A stretch of 64,000 bases of DNA, taken from the NCBI GenBank assembly GCA_963922565.1, contig CAWUIQ010000001.1:62001-126000 (forward strand), read 5' to 3'. Both the position numbers and the translations under genes were made by a program. The first letter of the stretch is position 1. Each line of letters starts with the position of its first letter. The notes under the pieces were generated by a model. It searched no databases and had not been told where the DNA came from. It saw only the letters and a program-made list of their open reading frames with translations. Below are positions 16,513 through 25,774 of this stretch, one piece after another. Source of the stretch: JBCBKL01 sp963922565. Its GTDB lineage: Bacteria; Pseudomonadota; Alphaproteobacteria; Rhodobacterales; Rhodobacteraceae.

Positions 16513-17205
16513 GTGCGCGATGATCCGGTCCATGCATACACAAGATCACGGGGCGGACTGGTGAGCGCCGATGAACAGGGCAAGGGCACACATCGCCAGT
16601 TTCTTACCGTCGAGGAGGCCGCACGCATGCTGAACGTCAGCCGCCTGCGTGTGCGCGAGGCCGTGGCCCGGGGTGAGTTGACCGGGCGGACGGACAATAC
16701 GGGCCGGTTGCGCGTCGATTTACCGGAGGGACGGGTAAACCTGACTGAAGGCGCGCCGCCCGCTGATGCCGTGGTCGACTACCTCTTTGACGAGATTGAT
16801 GAGCTTTACGATACGCTGGCCGCCCGCGATCAGAACCTTGATGCGATGAAGGGGCTGATAGCACGGCAGGATCAGACCCTGGACCGGGCCCTTGCCCTCT
16901 TGGAAAAGCGCGATGCCGAGGTCGGCACCCTATCATCGCTTTTGGCCCGTGCTCTAGACTCTGCCGAGCGCCTAGCCGAGCAGGGCGGTGATGCGGCTGC
17001 TGTTGAGCCTCTGCTGGCCCGCGCGATGGAGGCCGCTGAGCGGATGGAGGCCAAGCTGGCCGAGCGTGAGGCCCAGCTGGCGCATCGCGAAGAAGCGCTT
17101 GAGCGTGTTCTGCACCTTGCCGAACGCGGCCTTTCGGCCATGGAACCCGGCTCAAAAACCACCCTGTGGCAACGCCTTACCGGCAAACGCCCCCCGAAAT
17201 CCTGA
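16513..17205 (+). CDS. HTH (excisionase/MerR-like) coiled-coil protein of unknown function
   Basis: The frame begins with GTG at 16513; an internal GTG at 16561 (VSADEQGKG) may be the true start. After the N-terminus comes a small helix-turn-helix, FLTVEEAARMLNVSRLRVRE followed by AVARGELTGRTDNTGRLRVD, of the excisionase type. The remainder is almost entirely heptad-rich helix (roughly residues 80-215) with repeated RDQNLDAMKGLIARQDQTLD and AERMEAKLAEREAQLAHREE stretches, ending in a basic tail. I do not know a function. It sits between the CoA transferase and HyuA genes, 16 bases from HyuA, whose own N-terminus is also coiled coil, suggesting the two might interact or share an origin. Confidence 0.7.
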   Translation: MRDDPVHAYTRSRGGLVSADEQGKGTHRQFLTVEEAARMLNVSRLRVREAVARGELTGRTDNTGRLRVDLPEGRVNLTEGAPPADAVVDYLFDEIDELYDTLAARDQNLDAMKGLIARQDQTLDRALALLEKRDAEVGTLSSLLARALDSAERLAEQGGDAAAVEPLLARAMEAAERMEAKLAEREAQLAHREEALERVLHLAERGLSAMEPGSKTTLWQRLTGKRPPKS

Positions 17206-17221
17206 GACGAAAGGCGCCGAC

Positions 17222-19420
17222 ATGAGTGACACTGACGAACTGATCCGCCGATACGAAGAGCGTCTGGCAGCCCTTGAGGATCGTCTGAATCGGATGGAGG
17301 CCGGCAGCCGTCCAGCCCAGTTTCGCCGCGCCAAAAGGGGTGGTTTGCGGTTGGGTGTCGATGTGGGTGGCACGTTTACCGATCTCCTGTTGATCGACCC
17401 GGCTACAGGCCGCCAGATGACGGCCAAGGTGCCCTCGACGCCCGAGGACAGCTCGATCGGTGTTCTGAACGGGATCGAGAAGATCTGTGTCCAGAACGGT
17501 ATCACGCCGTCGGATATTGGTGAGGTCATGCACGGCACGACTGTCGCGACAAACGCGGTTCTGACCGGATCAGGCGCACTGGTCGGATTGGTTACGACCA
17601 AAGGCTATAAGGACGTGTTGCAAATCGCCCGGTCCTTTGTACCGGGTGGTTTGGGCGGCTGGGTCATCTGGAACAAGCGCCCGCCACTCGCCCCGCTGGA
17701 ACTGACGGTCGAAGCTGATGAACGTATAGGTGCCGATGGTCAGGTCGTCGTGCCCCTGAACGAAGCGGCGGTGCGGGCTGAGCTGAAAAAGCTGATTGAT
17801 GGCGGGATCGAGGCCCTGACCGTGGCCCTGTTCAACGCCTATACGAACGACGCTCATGAATTGCGGATCGCAGAGATTGCCCGCGAGATGGCGCCGCATA
17901 TCCCGGTTTCGACCTCGGCCGCGATCATGCCGGAGATGTTCGAATATGAACGGACCGAGACAACCGTCGTGAACTCTTATGTCCGCCCCGTCGTGTCGCG
18001 TTACATCGACAACCTGCAATCCGAGCTGAAATCCCGCATGGGCGACGTGAACCTGCAGATCCTGCGGTCGGACGGTGGGTTGTCGTCGGCGCAGGGTGCT
18101 ATGGATCAGCCGGTGAACCTGCTGATGTCCGGCCCTGCGGGCGGTGTTTCGGGCGCGTTGTGGGTTGCTGGGGGTGGCGGCTTTGAGAACCTCTTGACCT
18201 TCGACATGGGTGGCACGTCGACCGACGTGGCCCTGATCGAAAAGGGTATCGCCCGTACCCGGCGCGAGACCCGCGTGGGCGATGTTACTGTCCGCGCCCC
18301 GTCGATCGACGTACGCTCTGTCGGGGCAGGGGGCGGTTCGATCGCCTATGTCCCCGAACTGACCAAGGCGTTGCGCGTCGGCCCCCAATCGGCTGGCGCG
18401 GCCCCGGGCCCCGCCGCGTATCAGAAGGGCGGCGAAGAGCCCACGGTAACCGATGCCAACGTGGTGCTGGGGTATCTGCCCGCCGATGCCCAGCTGGGCG
18501 GTGACATGGCCATCAGCCGGGATCTGGCTGCCAAGGCGGTTCAGAAGGTGGCGGATGCCTTGGGTGTCGATCTTGAGACGGCGGCCGAAGGTATCATCCG
18601 CATCGTCAACGAGAACATGACCGGTGCCTTGCGCCTTGTTTCGGTCGAGCAGGGGTACGACCCGCGCGATTTTGCCCTGATCGGCTTTGGCGGGGCGGGC
18701 CCCTTGCATGTCAACGCGCTGGCCAAGCTGGTACAGTCTTGGCCTGCGATCGTACCGCCCGGTCCGGGCGTCCTTTGCGCATATGGCGATGCCACGACCC
18801 GGCTGCGCAACGAGGCGAGCCAGACTTTTGTCAGCCGGGTGTCCCAGACATCCGATGCCGAAGTGTCGGACTTCTTGCGGAAGCTTAGCAAGGCGGCGGG
18901 CGAGGCTCTGGCAGCCGAAGGGGTGCCGTCCCCCGATCACGAGGTCATGTACCAGATCGATGTCCGCTATCGCGGGCAGGGGACCAGCCTGCCCATCGAC
19001 ATGACGCCCGATGCCTTCGCCCGCGACGGTCTTGCCGGTCTGGGTAAACGCTTTGACGCCGAGCACGCGCAGCTTTTTACCTTCGCGCTGGAGGCCGAGC
19101 ATGAACTCGTTGGCCTGCGGGCTGTGGTGCAGGGTCCCGACGCGGGCCGTGTCGGGCAGGCGACTGCGGCAGGCGGTGCCGATGCGAGTGCGGCCAAGGT
19201 GCAATCGACCCGCATCTTCGAAGGTGGCGCGTGGCACGACGCCGCGATTTACGACCGGGGCAAGCTCAGGCCTGGCAACCGCATCACTGGCCCCGCCATC
19301 GTGACCGAAATGGATTCGACCAGTGTCATCCTGCCCGCTCACGTCGGTGTCGTGGACAGCGTCGGCAACATTCTCATCTGGCCCGAAGGCGACCCGCGCG
19401 CCTCGGCCCCGAGCCGCTAG
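17222..19420 (+). CDS. hyuA: Hydantoinase A / oxoprolinase-type ATP-dependent subunit (HyuA)
   Basis: I choose ATG 17222 (MSDTDELIRRYEERL) over the long overlapping frame upstream. The 732-residue protein has an unusual coiled-coil leader (about 1-32), then the ASKHA-type phosphate loop LGVDVGGTFTDLLLID (about 43-58), GTTVATNAVLTG (about 107-118), DMGGTSTDVALIEKG and GFGGAGPLHVNALAKL. HyuA proteins phosphorylate the substrate with ATP so that HyuB-assisted hydrolysis opens a lactam, hydantoin or 5-oxoproline ring; some relatives carboxylate ketones. The HyuB gene follows 12 bases later. Two amidases nearby favour N-methylhydantoin-like or other cyclic ureide/lactam chemistry over ketone carboxylation. 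Confidence 0.88.
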   Translation: MSDTDELIRRYEERLAALEDRLNRMEAGSRPAQFRRAKRGGLRLGVDVGGTFTDLLLIDPATGRQMTAKVPSTPEDSSIGVLNGIEKICVQNGITPSDIGEVMHGTTVATNAVLTGSGALVGLVTTKGYKDVLQIARSFVPGGLGGWVIWNKRPPLAPLELTVEADERIGADGQVVVPLNEAAVRAELKKLIDGGIEALTVALFNAYTNDAHELRIAEIAREMAPHIPVSTSAAIMPEMFEYERTETTVVNSYVRPVVSRYIDNLQSELKSRMGDVNLQILRSDGGLSSAQGAMDQPVNLLMSGPAGGVSGALWVAGGGGFENLLTFDMGGTSTDVALIEKGIARTRRETRVGDVTVRAPSIDVRSVGAGGGSIAYVPELTKALRVGPQSAGAAPGPAAYQKGGEEPTVTDANVVLGYLPADAQLGGDMAISRDLAAKAVQKVADALGVDLETAAEGIIRIVNENMTGALRLVSVEQGYDPRDFALIGFGGAGPLHVNALAKLVQSWPAIVPPGPGVLCAYGDATTRLRNEASQTFVSRVSQTSDAEVSDFLRKLSKAAGEALAAEGVPSPDHEVMYQIDVRYRGQGTSLPIDMTPDAFARDGLAGLGKRFDAEHAQLFTFALEAEHELVGLRAVVQGPDAGRVGQATAAGGADASAAKVQSTRIFEGGAWHDAAIYDRGKLRPGNRITGPAIVTEMDSTSVILPAHVGVVDSVGNILIWPEGDPRASAPSR

Positions 19421-19432
19421 GGAGCGCGCATC

Positions 19433-21319
19433 ATGCCAGCACAGATCATCCAAAGCGACAGCACGCCTTTCTCTCGCGTCGACGTTGATCCGATCACGCT
19501 CGACATCGTCGAAAACGCCCTGCGCAACGCCCGGGCCGAAATGGATGCGGTGCTGTTCCGCACCGCCATGTCGCCGGCCATCCGTGAACAGCACGACGCC
19601 TTTCCAATGATCGCCAATCACGAGGGCAAGATGGTCGTCGGCCAGTTCGGCTCGTTCCTCTATGGCTTCATGCAGGGCTATGACGGCACGATCGAAGAGG
19701 GCGACGTCTTCATGACGAACGACCCCTATTCCTGCGGCGGGGCCGTCAGCCACCTCAACGACTGGCTGGTCATGATGCCGATCTTTCATGAGGGGCGGCT
19801 CGTTAGCTGGGCCGCGATGTTCGGCCATATGACCGATGTGGGCGGTAAGGTGCCCGGGTCGCTGCCGACGGATGCCAAGATGATCTATGAAGAGGGTATC
19901 ATCGTCCCGCCGACCAAGATCTATCGCAAGGGTGAACTAGCGGATGATATCCTCGGCATCCTTTTAGCCAACTGCCGGATGCCGGAATGGAACCGGTCGG
20001 ATTTCTTCGCCATCATGGCCGGGATGCGGTTGGCGGAACGGCGGGTACGCGAAAACATCGACCGCTTTGGTGTCGACGCCTACATCTCGGCCATGTGGGA
20101 CATGCTGGACCGCAACAAGATGGCCATGGGCGAGATCATCAAGATGATCGTGCCCGAAGGCGGCCACAAGGCGCATTTCGAAGACTGGATCGACGATGAC
20201 GGTATGGGGAATGGCCCTTACAAGATCGCCTGCACCCTTTGGCGCGAGGGCGATGTGGCGATCTTCGATTTCTCGGATTGTGACCCGCAATCGCTCAGTT
20301 CGATCAACTTCATCCTGAACGAAGAGATGTTCAAGATGTTCTTCGGGGCCTTCACCATCAACCTCTTCGATCCCCAGATCCTGTTCAACGACGGGTTCTA
20401 CGATCTGGTCGATGTGCGCATCCCAGAGGGTTGCATCCTGAAACCGAAGAAACCTGCGGCGCTGTCGTGCCGGACGCACCTATTGGGCCGGATCTTTGAC
20501 CTGATGGGCGGGCTTCTGGGGCAGGGGGCACCGGATGCGCTGAACGCGGCCGGCTTCTCGGACTCGCCGCATTTCATGTACGCGGGCTACGACAAGGACG
20601 GGGAATGGTACCAGCTCTACCAGATCGGGTTTGGCGGTATCCCCGGACGGCCTGCCGGAGACGGGCCTGACGGGCATTCGCTCTGGCCGGCCTTTACCAA
20701 CGTGCCGAACGAATTCCTCGAGGCGTACATGCCGCTACGGATCCGCGACTATTCAACGATCGCCGACAGCGGCGGGGCCGGCCTGCACCGGGGCGGCAAC
20801 GGTATCCAGATCGCTTACGAGTTTCTCGAAGAGGGCGAAATCTCGGTCCACGATGACCGCTGGCTGACCTATCCATGGGGCGTGAACGGGGGCGAGCCCG
20901 GGATGCGATCGACCAAGCGGCTGGTGCGGGTCGACGGGTCCGAGGAAAACATCCCCTCCAAATGCGACCGGGTGAAGGTCTTTCCGGGCGATATCCTCTA
21001 CTTCAATACCTGGGGCGGCGGCGGTTGGGGCAACCCGCTTGACCGCGACCCGGCGCTGGTGATGGCGGATATCGAACGCGGGTTGGTGACGGTCGACGGG
21101 GCCAAGCGTTACGGGGTCGTGGTCAAATCAGGAGCCGTCGATGCTACGGCCACCAAGGCACTGCGCGACAAGATGGCCCCGGCACAGGCCAAGATCCCGC
21201 TCTTCTCAAGGGGGTTCGACAGTATCGAAGAGCTGAAAAACCGTTGCCGGGCGGAAACCGGGTTCGAACCGCCCTCCGCTCCCGTCTTTCAGAGCGCGTT
21301 CCAAAAGGCGGCCGAATAA
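19433..21319 (+). CDS. hyuB: Hydantoinase B / oxoprolinase-type subunit (HyuB)
   Basis: The 628-residue protein has the HyuB start VDPITLDIVENALRNARAEM (about 18-37), then AMSPAIREQHDAFPMI, EGDVFMTNDPYSCGGAVSHL (about 84-103, metal-binding loop) and the C-terminal GGAGLHRGGNGIQIAYEF plus NTWGGGGWGNPLDRDP. It partners HyuA in ATP-dependent ring opening. It is longer than many HyuB subunits (about 520-580), with an extended middle. No gamma subunit like that of acetone carboxylase follows, which argues for hydrolysis rather than carboxylation. Confidence 0.88.
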   Translation: MPAQIIQSDSTPFSRVDVDPITLDIVENALRNARAEMDAVLFRTAMSPAIREQHDAFPMIANHEGKMVVGQFGSFLYGFMQGYDGTIEEGDVFMTNDPYSCGGAVSHLNDWLVMMPIFHEGRLVSWAAMFGHMTDVGGKVPGSLPTDAKMIYEEGIIVPPTKIYRKGELADDILGILLANCRMPEWNRSDFFAIMAGMRLAERRVRENIDRFGVDAYISAMWDMLDRNKMAMGEIIKMIVPEGGHKAHFEDWIDDDGMGNGPYKIACTLWREGDVAIFDFSDCDPQSLSSINFILNEEMFKMFFGAFTINLFDPQILFNDGFYDLVDVRIPEGCILKPKKPAALSCRTHLLGRIFDLMGGLLGQGAPDALNAAGFSDSPHFMYAGYDKDGEWYQLYQIGFGGIPGRPAGDGPDGHSLWPAFTNVPNEFLEAYMPLRIRDYSTIADSGGAGLHRGGNGIQIAYEFLEEGEISVHDDRWLTYPWGVNGGEPGMRSTKRLVRVDGSEENIPSKCDRVKVFPGDILYFNTWGGGGWGNPLDRDPALVMADIERGLVTVDGAKRYGVVVKSGAVDATATKALRDKMAPAQAKIPLFSRGFDSIEELKNRCRAETGFEPPSAPVFQSAFQKAAE

Positions 21320-21321
21320 AC

Positions 21322-21382
21322 ATGTGCTTTCATTGTTCCAGAAATACGCCGGGGGTCCGGCGGCAGCGCCCCCGGCCTTGGT
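21322..21382. repeat. Dispersed Rhodobacterales-type intergenic repeat, copy A
   Basis: The stretch reads TTTCATTGTTCCAGAAATAC followed by a hairpin, GCCGGGGG (21348-21355) pairing with CCCCCGGC (21369-21376). The first part matches the reverse complement of 47171-47205, where a second copy lies in opposite orientation. It fills the space between HyuB and the first amidase and may serve as a terminator or mRNA-stabilising element. It also contains the upstream GTG (21324) of the amidase frame, which argues against that codon being the start. Confidence 0.65.
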
Positions 21383-21383
21383 C

Positions 21384-22046
21384 ATGAACCAGACGCTCGA
21401 CGACAATTACGCCCGCGCGGGTTATCACGCGGCGCAACGCCGGGGGCAACGCCCGGCCCTGATCCTGATCGACTTCGCCAAGGCCTATTTTGACCCTGAT
21501 GCACCGCTTTACGGCGGTGAGGGATGCCAGACGGCGCTCGACAACGCCGCGCGCCTGGCGCCAGTGGCCCGCGCTGCCGGGATCCCGGTGATCCTGACCG
21601 AGGTCAAGTATCAGCCGGGTGGCGGTGATGGCGGCGCGTTCTATGCCAAGGTCCCGGCCCTATCCTGTTTCGACGCAGGTCGGGATACCCAGAAACTCGC
21701 CCCGCCGCTGACGCTTGAACCGGGCGACATCCTGATTTCCAAGCAATACCCAAGCGCGTTTTTCGGCACATCGCTCGACGCCACCCTGCGCTGGCTCAAG
21801 GTCGACACGCTGCTGCTGGCGGGGGTCACGACCTCGGGCTGCGTACGGGCCACCTGCATCGATTCCATTTCCTACGGATTTGTCACGTTGGTGATCGAAG
21901 ACGCGGTCGGCGACAGGGCCGAGGAGCCGCATCGCGCCAATCTTTTCGACATGAGCGCCAAATATGCCGACCTCGTCAGCACCAACGGCGCCATTTCGTA
22001 TTTTCAAGAAATATCAACGGCAAAGCCGGAAAGGCAGCCCGTTTAA
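21384..22046 (+). CDS. Isochorismatase-family cysteine hydrolase (N-carbamoylsarcosine amidase-like)
   Basis: From ATG 21384 (MNQTLDDNYARAG) the product has 220 residues; an in-frame GTG at 21324 falls in a repeat and is rejected. The catalytic triad of the family is visible: Asp in ALILIDFAKAYFDPD (about 30-44), Lys in ISKQYPSAFFGTSL (about 123), and Cys in LLLAGVTTSGCVRATCIDS (about 160). The sequence is closest in feel to N-carbamoylsarcosine amidase and related ureido/carbamoyl hydrolases. Following HyuAB, it could hydrolyse the ring-opened carbamoyl or amide product to amine, CO2 and NH3. A second family member lies at the end of the cluster. Confidence 0.85.
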   Translation: MNQTLDDNYARAGYHAAQRRGQRPALILIDFAKAYFDPDAPLYGGEGCQTALDNAARLAPVARAAGIPVILTEVKYQPGGGDGGAFYAKVPALSCFDAGRDTQKLAPPLTLEPGDILISKQYPSAFFGTSLDATLRWLKVDTLLLAGVTTSGCVRATCIDSISYGFVTLVIEDAVGDRAEEPHRANLFDMSAKYADLVSTNGAISYFQEISTAKPERQPV

Positions 22047-22062
22047 CAGAGGAGTGTGGAAG

Positions 22063-23148
22063 ATGAAGTCGTATGTGATGACCGGGGTCGCGTTGTTCGC
22101 CCTGACCCAGCCCGTTTTTGCCGGTGGCCATGCCGCCCAGGAGATTGTGGACCAGTACAGCCAATTGCCGTCATTTGACGCCCCGGGCGAACCCTTTGAT
22201 GCACGTGGCTGCATGGCTGACAAAAAGATGTTCATCATTCCACTCACCTCGGCCAATCCATTCAACGAGGCGATCAGCCAGGGGTTTCGCGATGCGGCCG
22301 AGATGGTCGGTTTCGAGATTCGGACCTGGGAGACCCAGCTTGATCCGGCGGGTTGGATCCAGGGCATTAACACCGCCGTTGCCGAAGGCTATGACCTCAT
22401 CGACCTGCAAGGGGGCGTTCCACCGGAATTCCTTGTCCCGCAGATCACCGAGGCTCGGAATGCTGGGCTAAAGGTGACGGCCACCCACAATTACGATGCG
22501 ACCACCCAGACTGCGCCTGATTATCTCGACGGTGCGGCCAACACCGATTACGTCACTGTGGGCAAGGTCATCGGCGCGTGGACTGTTACCCAGACCGAAG
22601 GGAAGGTGAACGCCATCGTCATCGGATCGGACGAGGTCACGCCGACAGCCCCCCTCAAGGACGCGATCATCGATACAATCACCGAGCTTGGCGACGGTGC
22701 CAAAACTCAATATTTTAATGTCCCCGTGAGCGACTGGGCGACCAAGATCCAGACCACGGTGCAGACCGCACTATTGGCCGACCCAAGCATCAACTACGTT
22801 ATCCCGGTTTACGATTCTATGTCGCAATTCGCGATGCCAGCGATCCAGATCGCCGGATCATCGGCCAAGATCGTCTCTTACAACGGCACGCCCTTCGTCC
22901 TCGACATGATGCGCGACGGCGATGTGGTCGAGATGAATGTTGGCGAAAGCCTCGGCTGGGTTGGTATGGCTGGCGCGGATGCCAATATGCGCCTTCTCTG
23001 CGGGTTGGAGCCTGTCGGCACCCTAAACACGCCCGCCTATATCTTCACCGATGCCAATGTCGAAACCGCCGGCAATCCGGCGAACTTCAATGATGGGTAT
23101 GGCGACGTGCATATCGAGGGCTTCCAGCAGCTTTGGCAGCTCAAGTGA
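22063..23148 (+). CDS. Sugar-type ABC transporter substrate-binding protein (RbsB/PBP1 class)
   Basis: The ATG at 22063 has an AGAGGAG ribosome site and begins a signal peptide (MKSYVMTGVALFALTQPVFA, cleavage before GGHA), giving 361 residues. The body is a type I periplasmic binding protein: KKMFIIPLTSANPFNEAISQ (start of lobe one), GINTAVAEGYDLIDLQGGVP, and VIGSDEVTPTAP for lobe two. Such proteins usually bind sugars, but the hydantoinase/amidase neighbours suggest a nitrogenous ligand such as a cyclic ureide, lactam or nucleobase-like compound. The ATPase gene starts by overlap of its stop (TGATG). Confidence 0.87.
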   Translation: MKSYVMTGVALFALTQPVFAGGHAAQEIVDQYSQLPSFDAPGEPFDARGCMADKKMFIIPLTSANPFNEAISQGFRDAAEMVGFEIRTWETQLDPAGWIQGINTAVAEGYDLIDLQGGVPPEFLVPQITEARNAGLKVTATHNYDATTQTAPDYLDGAANTDYVTVGKVIGAWTVTQTEGKVNAIVIGSDEVTPTAPLKDAIIDTITELGDGAKTQYFNVPVSDWATKIQTTVQTALLADPSINYVIPVYDSMSQFAMPAIQIAGSSAKIVSYNGTPFVLDMMRDGDVVEMNVGESLGWVGMAGADANMRLLCGLEPVGTLNTPAYIFTDANVETAGNPANFNDGYGDVHIEGFQQLWQLK

Positions 23149-24698
23149 TGGAAGGGGTCGGTCCCGCGCTCGAGGCTGAAAACCTCACCAAGCGGTTTGG
23201 CGCGGCGACCGCCCTTGATGCTGTATCGCTGCGCGTGGCGCGCGGCGAGGTTCACGGTTTGCTCGGCTCGAACGGGTCGGGCAAATCGACCCTGATCAAG
23301 ATCCTCGCGGGCTTTCACACTCCTGAACCGGGCGGCAGCCTGCGCCTTTACGACCGGCCGATGCCCCTGCCGATGAGCGGCGCAGAGGCTAAGGCCGCGG
23401 GGTTGGCCTTTGTTCACCAGAACCTCGGCCTGATCCCCGAGCTTTCGGTGGCAGAGAACCTTTTCATGCACGATCTGACCACCGGGCAGGACTGGCACCT
23501 TGACTGGCGTGGCATGCATGAGCGTGCGCGTTCGATTTTTACCGAGTTCGATCTGACCATTGACCCTTTGGCCCCAGTTGCAACCCTGTCGGCCGTCGAA
23601 CGGGCCCTTTTGGCCATCGTCCGTGCCTATCGCGAGCTGATGGAGGCTGCGGAAGATCACGCCAGCCGCCCCGGTGTTTTGATCCTCGACGAGCCGACGC
23701 CGTTTCTGCCCCGGTCCGAGGTCGAGCACCTCTTTCGCCTTATCCGCGCCTGCACCGCCACAGGTGCCAGTGTCCTCTTCGTCAGCCATGACATCGATGA
23801 GGTGCGCGCCATTACTGACCGCGCTACGATCCTGCGCGATGGCAAGCTGATTGACACGGTCGAGACCGCGGCGACATCGCATGACGGGTTCATCAGCCGC
23901 ATCATCGGGCGCAACCTGACCGCATACGAAGGCGCGGCCAAGGTCATGCGCGGCGGTGAACCGACGGTGATGGTCGAGGGGCTGGCTGCTCCCGGCCTAG
24001 GACCCGTGGATTTCGAGATGCGCGAGGGCGAGATCCTTGGCCTTGCCGGGCTGATCGGCGCGGGTGCCGAACGGGTGCCGGGTCTGCTTTTCGGAGCCGA
24101 GCCTGGCGCAACGGGCGTTTTGCGGGTGGCTGGACGCCGCTTTGATTTGCAGAAGGTGACACCGCGGGCTGCGGTGGCGGACCGCATAACCTATCTGCCT
24201 GCTGATCGGTTGGGGCAGGCAGGAGTGGGTCCGCTGCCGGTGGGTGACAATGTCGCAATGCCTGTCTTCGACCGTCTCTTTGGCCGCTTTGGTCTGACAA
24301 GCCGCGCCATCAATGACCACGCCGCCCAATTGGGTGCAGCGGCGGGCGTCAAGCCGAACGCGCCGCAATTGCCCCTTTCGGCCCTGTCGGGCGGGAACGC
24401 GCAGAAGGCCCTGATGGCCAAGTGGCTGCAGACGAAACCGCGCCTTTTGTTGTTGGACGAGCCGACACAGGGCGTCGATGTGGGCGCGCGGCAGGCTATC
24501 TGGGACGCGCTGGACGCCGCGGCGCGGGCGGATGGCACCGCGATCCTTGTCGCCTCGACCGATTACGACCAGCTCGCCAGCCTCTGCCACCGCGTTCTGG
24601 TTTTTTCCGACGGACAGATCCGTCAGGAACTGAGTGGGGCCGCCCTGAACAAGGACGCCATAGCCGAAGCGTGTTTCGGTGCGGAGAAAGCCGCATGA
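23148..24698 (+). CDS. ABC transporter ATPase with two nucleotide-binding domains (RbsA/MglA type)
   Basis: ATG 23148 overlaps the previous TGA; product 516 residues. Domain one has Walker A GSNGSGKST (about 43-51) and Walker B VLILDEPTPFLPRSEVEHL (about 181-199), but its LSGG signature is degenerate (TLSAVERALLAIVRA). Domain two has a degenerate Walker A (LAGLIGAGAERVPGLLFG) but an intact signature LSALSGGNAQKALMAKWL (about 407-424) and LLLLDEPTQGVDVGARQAI. One good site of each kind gives one composite active site, typical of this class. It drives the permease encoded next. Confidence 0.9.
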   Translation: MEGVGPALEAENLTKRFGAATALDAVSLRVARGEVHGLLGSNGSGKSTLIKILAGFHTPEPGGSLRLYDRPMPLPMSGAEAKAAGLAFVHQNLGLIPELSVAENLFMHDLTTGQDWHLDWRGMHERARSIFTEFDLTIDPLAPVATLSAVERALLAIVRAYRELMEAAEDHASRPGVLILDEPTPFLPRSEVEHLFRLIRACTATGASVLFVSHDIDEVRAITDRATILRDGKLIDTVETAATSHDGFISRIIGRNLTAYEGAAKVMRGGEPTVMVEGLAAPGLGPVDFEMREGEILGLAGLIGAGAERVPGLLFGAEPGATGVLRVAGRRFDLQKVTPRAAVADRITYLPADRLGQAGVGPLPVGDNVAMPVFDRLFGRFGLTSRAINDHAAQLGAAAGVKPNAPQLPLSALSGGNAQKALMAKWLQTKPRLLLLDEPTQGVDVGARQAIWDALDAAARADGTAILVASTDYDQLASLCHRVLVFSDGQIRQELSGAALNKDAIAEACFGAEKAA

Positions 24699-25762
24699 AC
24701 ATGACACCCACCGATCCGCCGCCGCGCGCCCGCGAAGACGAGCTGACGGCACGCATTGCGGCGCTTGAGGCCAAACTGGTGGCCTTTGAAGAGGTGCAGG
24801 CTCGCCCGTCGCGCGACTGGGCCACGATCCTGGAACGCGGCGGGCTGGTGATCGCATGGGGGCTGCTGATCCTGATCCTTGGCGCCTTTCGTCCCGAACA
24901 GATGTTTGCCTGGAATTCCTATGCAACCATGCTGGGATCGAATGCGATGATCGTGGTGCTGACGCTGGCCCTGATGATCCCGCTGGTGGCAGGCGACTTC
25001 GACCTGTCCGTTGCCGCGACGATGGGCCTGAGTTCGATGCTGATTGCCGTCCTCAACGTCAAGGCGGGGATCGAGATTGGGCCGGCCGTTCTGATCGCGG
25101 TTGCGGCAGGCGGTGCGGTTGGGGCCGTCAACGCATTCTTTACGCTCTATTTCGGGATACACTCTCTGATCGTCACGCTCGGCTCCGGCTATTTCGTCGC
25201 GGGTCTGATCCTGTGGGTTTCGGGGGCCAATACGATTGCCGGGATCTCGATGGACCTGGTGAACGCAGTGATCCTGACCCGCTTTCTGGGTGTCCCCCTC
25301 GCATTCTACTACGCCGCCGCACTGACCGCCGTTATTTGGTACGTCTTTCAATACACCAGCCTCGGAAGGCGCTTGCTGTTTGTCGGGTTGGGCCGCGAGG
25401 TCGCCAAGCTGTCGGGCGTCAATGTTGTCGCGCTGCGGGCCGGGGCCTTTGTCGCCTCGGGCATCGTGGCCGCGATCGCGGGGGTGCTTTATACCGGCAT
25501 GCGCGGTGCCTCTGACCCATCATCGGCACTAGCCTTTCTGCTGCCCGCCTTTGCCGCCGCGTTTCTTGGATCGACCACGATTTATCCGGGCCGTTTCAAC
25601 GCGCCGGGTGCATTCATCGCAGTGTTCTTTCTGTCGACGGGCATCATGGGCCTGAATTTTCTGGGCGTAGACAGCTTTGTTCAGAACCTGTTCTACGGCG
25701 GGGGTCTGATCCTTGCGGTGTCGGTGTCGCAGTTGATCCGGGGCCGTCAGCCGATGGATTGA
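24695..25762 (+). CDS. ABC transporter permease (RbsC type) with coiled-coil N-terminus
   Basis: ATG 24695 overlaps the ATPase stop by four bases and gives 355 residues. The first 35 residues are charged and heptad-like (REDELTARIAALEAKLVAFE), then about nine or ten membrane helices follow with AGDFDLSVAATMGLSSMLIA, the RbsC family hallmark, and GRRLLFVGLGREVAKLSGVN near residue 225. It is the homodimeric pore of the importer. An N-terminal coiled coil is not usual for RbsC; coiled-coil leaders also occur in HyuA and the HTH protein of this same cluster. Confidence 0.9.
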   Translation: MNMTPTDPPPRAREDELTARIAALEAKLVAFEEVQARPSRDWATILERGGLVIAWGLLILILGAFRPEQMFAWNSYATMLGSNAMIVVLTLALMIPLVAGDFDLSVAATMGLSSMLIAVLNVKAGIEIGPAVLIAVAAGGAVGAVNAFFTLYFGIHSLIVTLGSGYFVAGLILWVSGANTIAGISMDLVNAVILTRFLGVPLAFYYAAALTAVIWYVFQYTSLGRRLLFVGLGREVAKLSGVNVVALRAGAFVASGIVAAIAGVLYTGMRGASDPSSALAFLLPAFAAAFLGSTTIYPGRFNAPGAFIAVFFLSTGIMGLNFLGVDSFVQNLFYGGGLILAVSVSQLIRGRQPMD

Positions 25763-25774
25763 GGGGAGGATTGG

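Noticed and set aside
17570..19828. Very long minus-strand open frame opposite hyuA and hyuB
   Set aside because: It is a shadow frame caused by GC-rich codon bias; the plus strand carries the clear HyuA and HyuB families.
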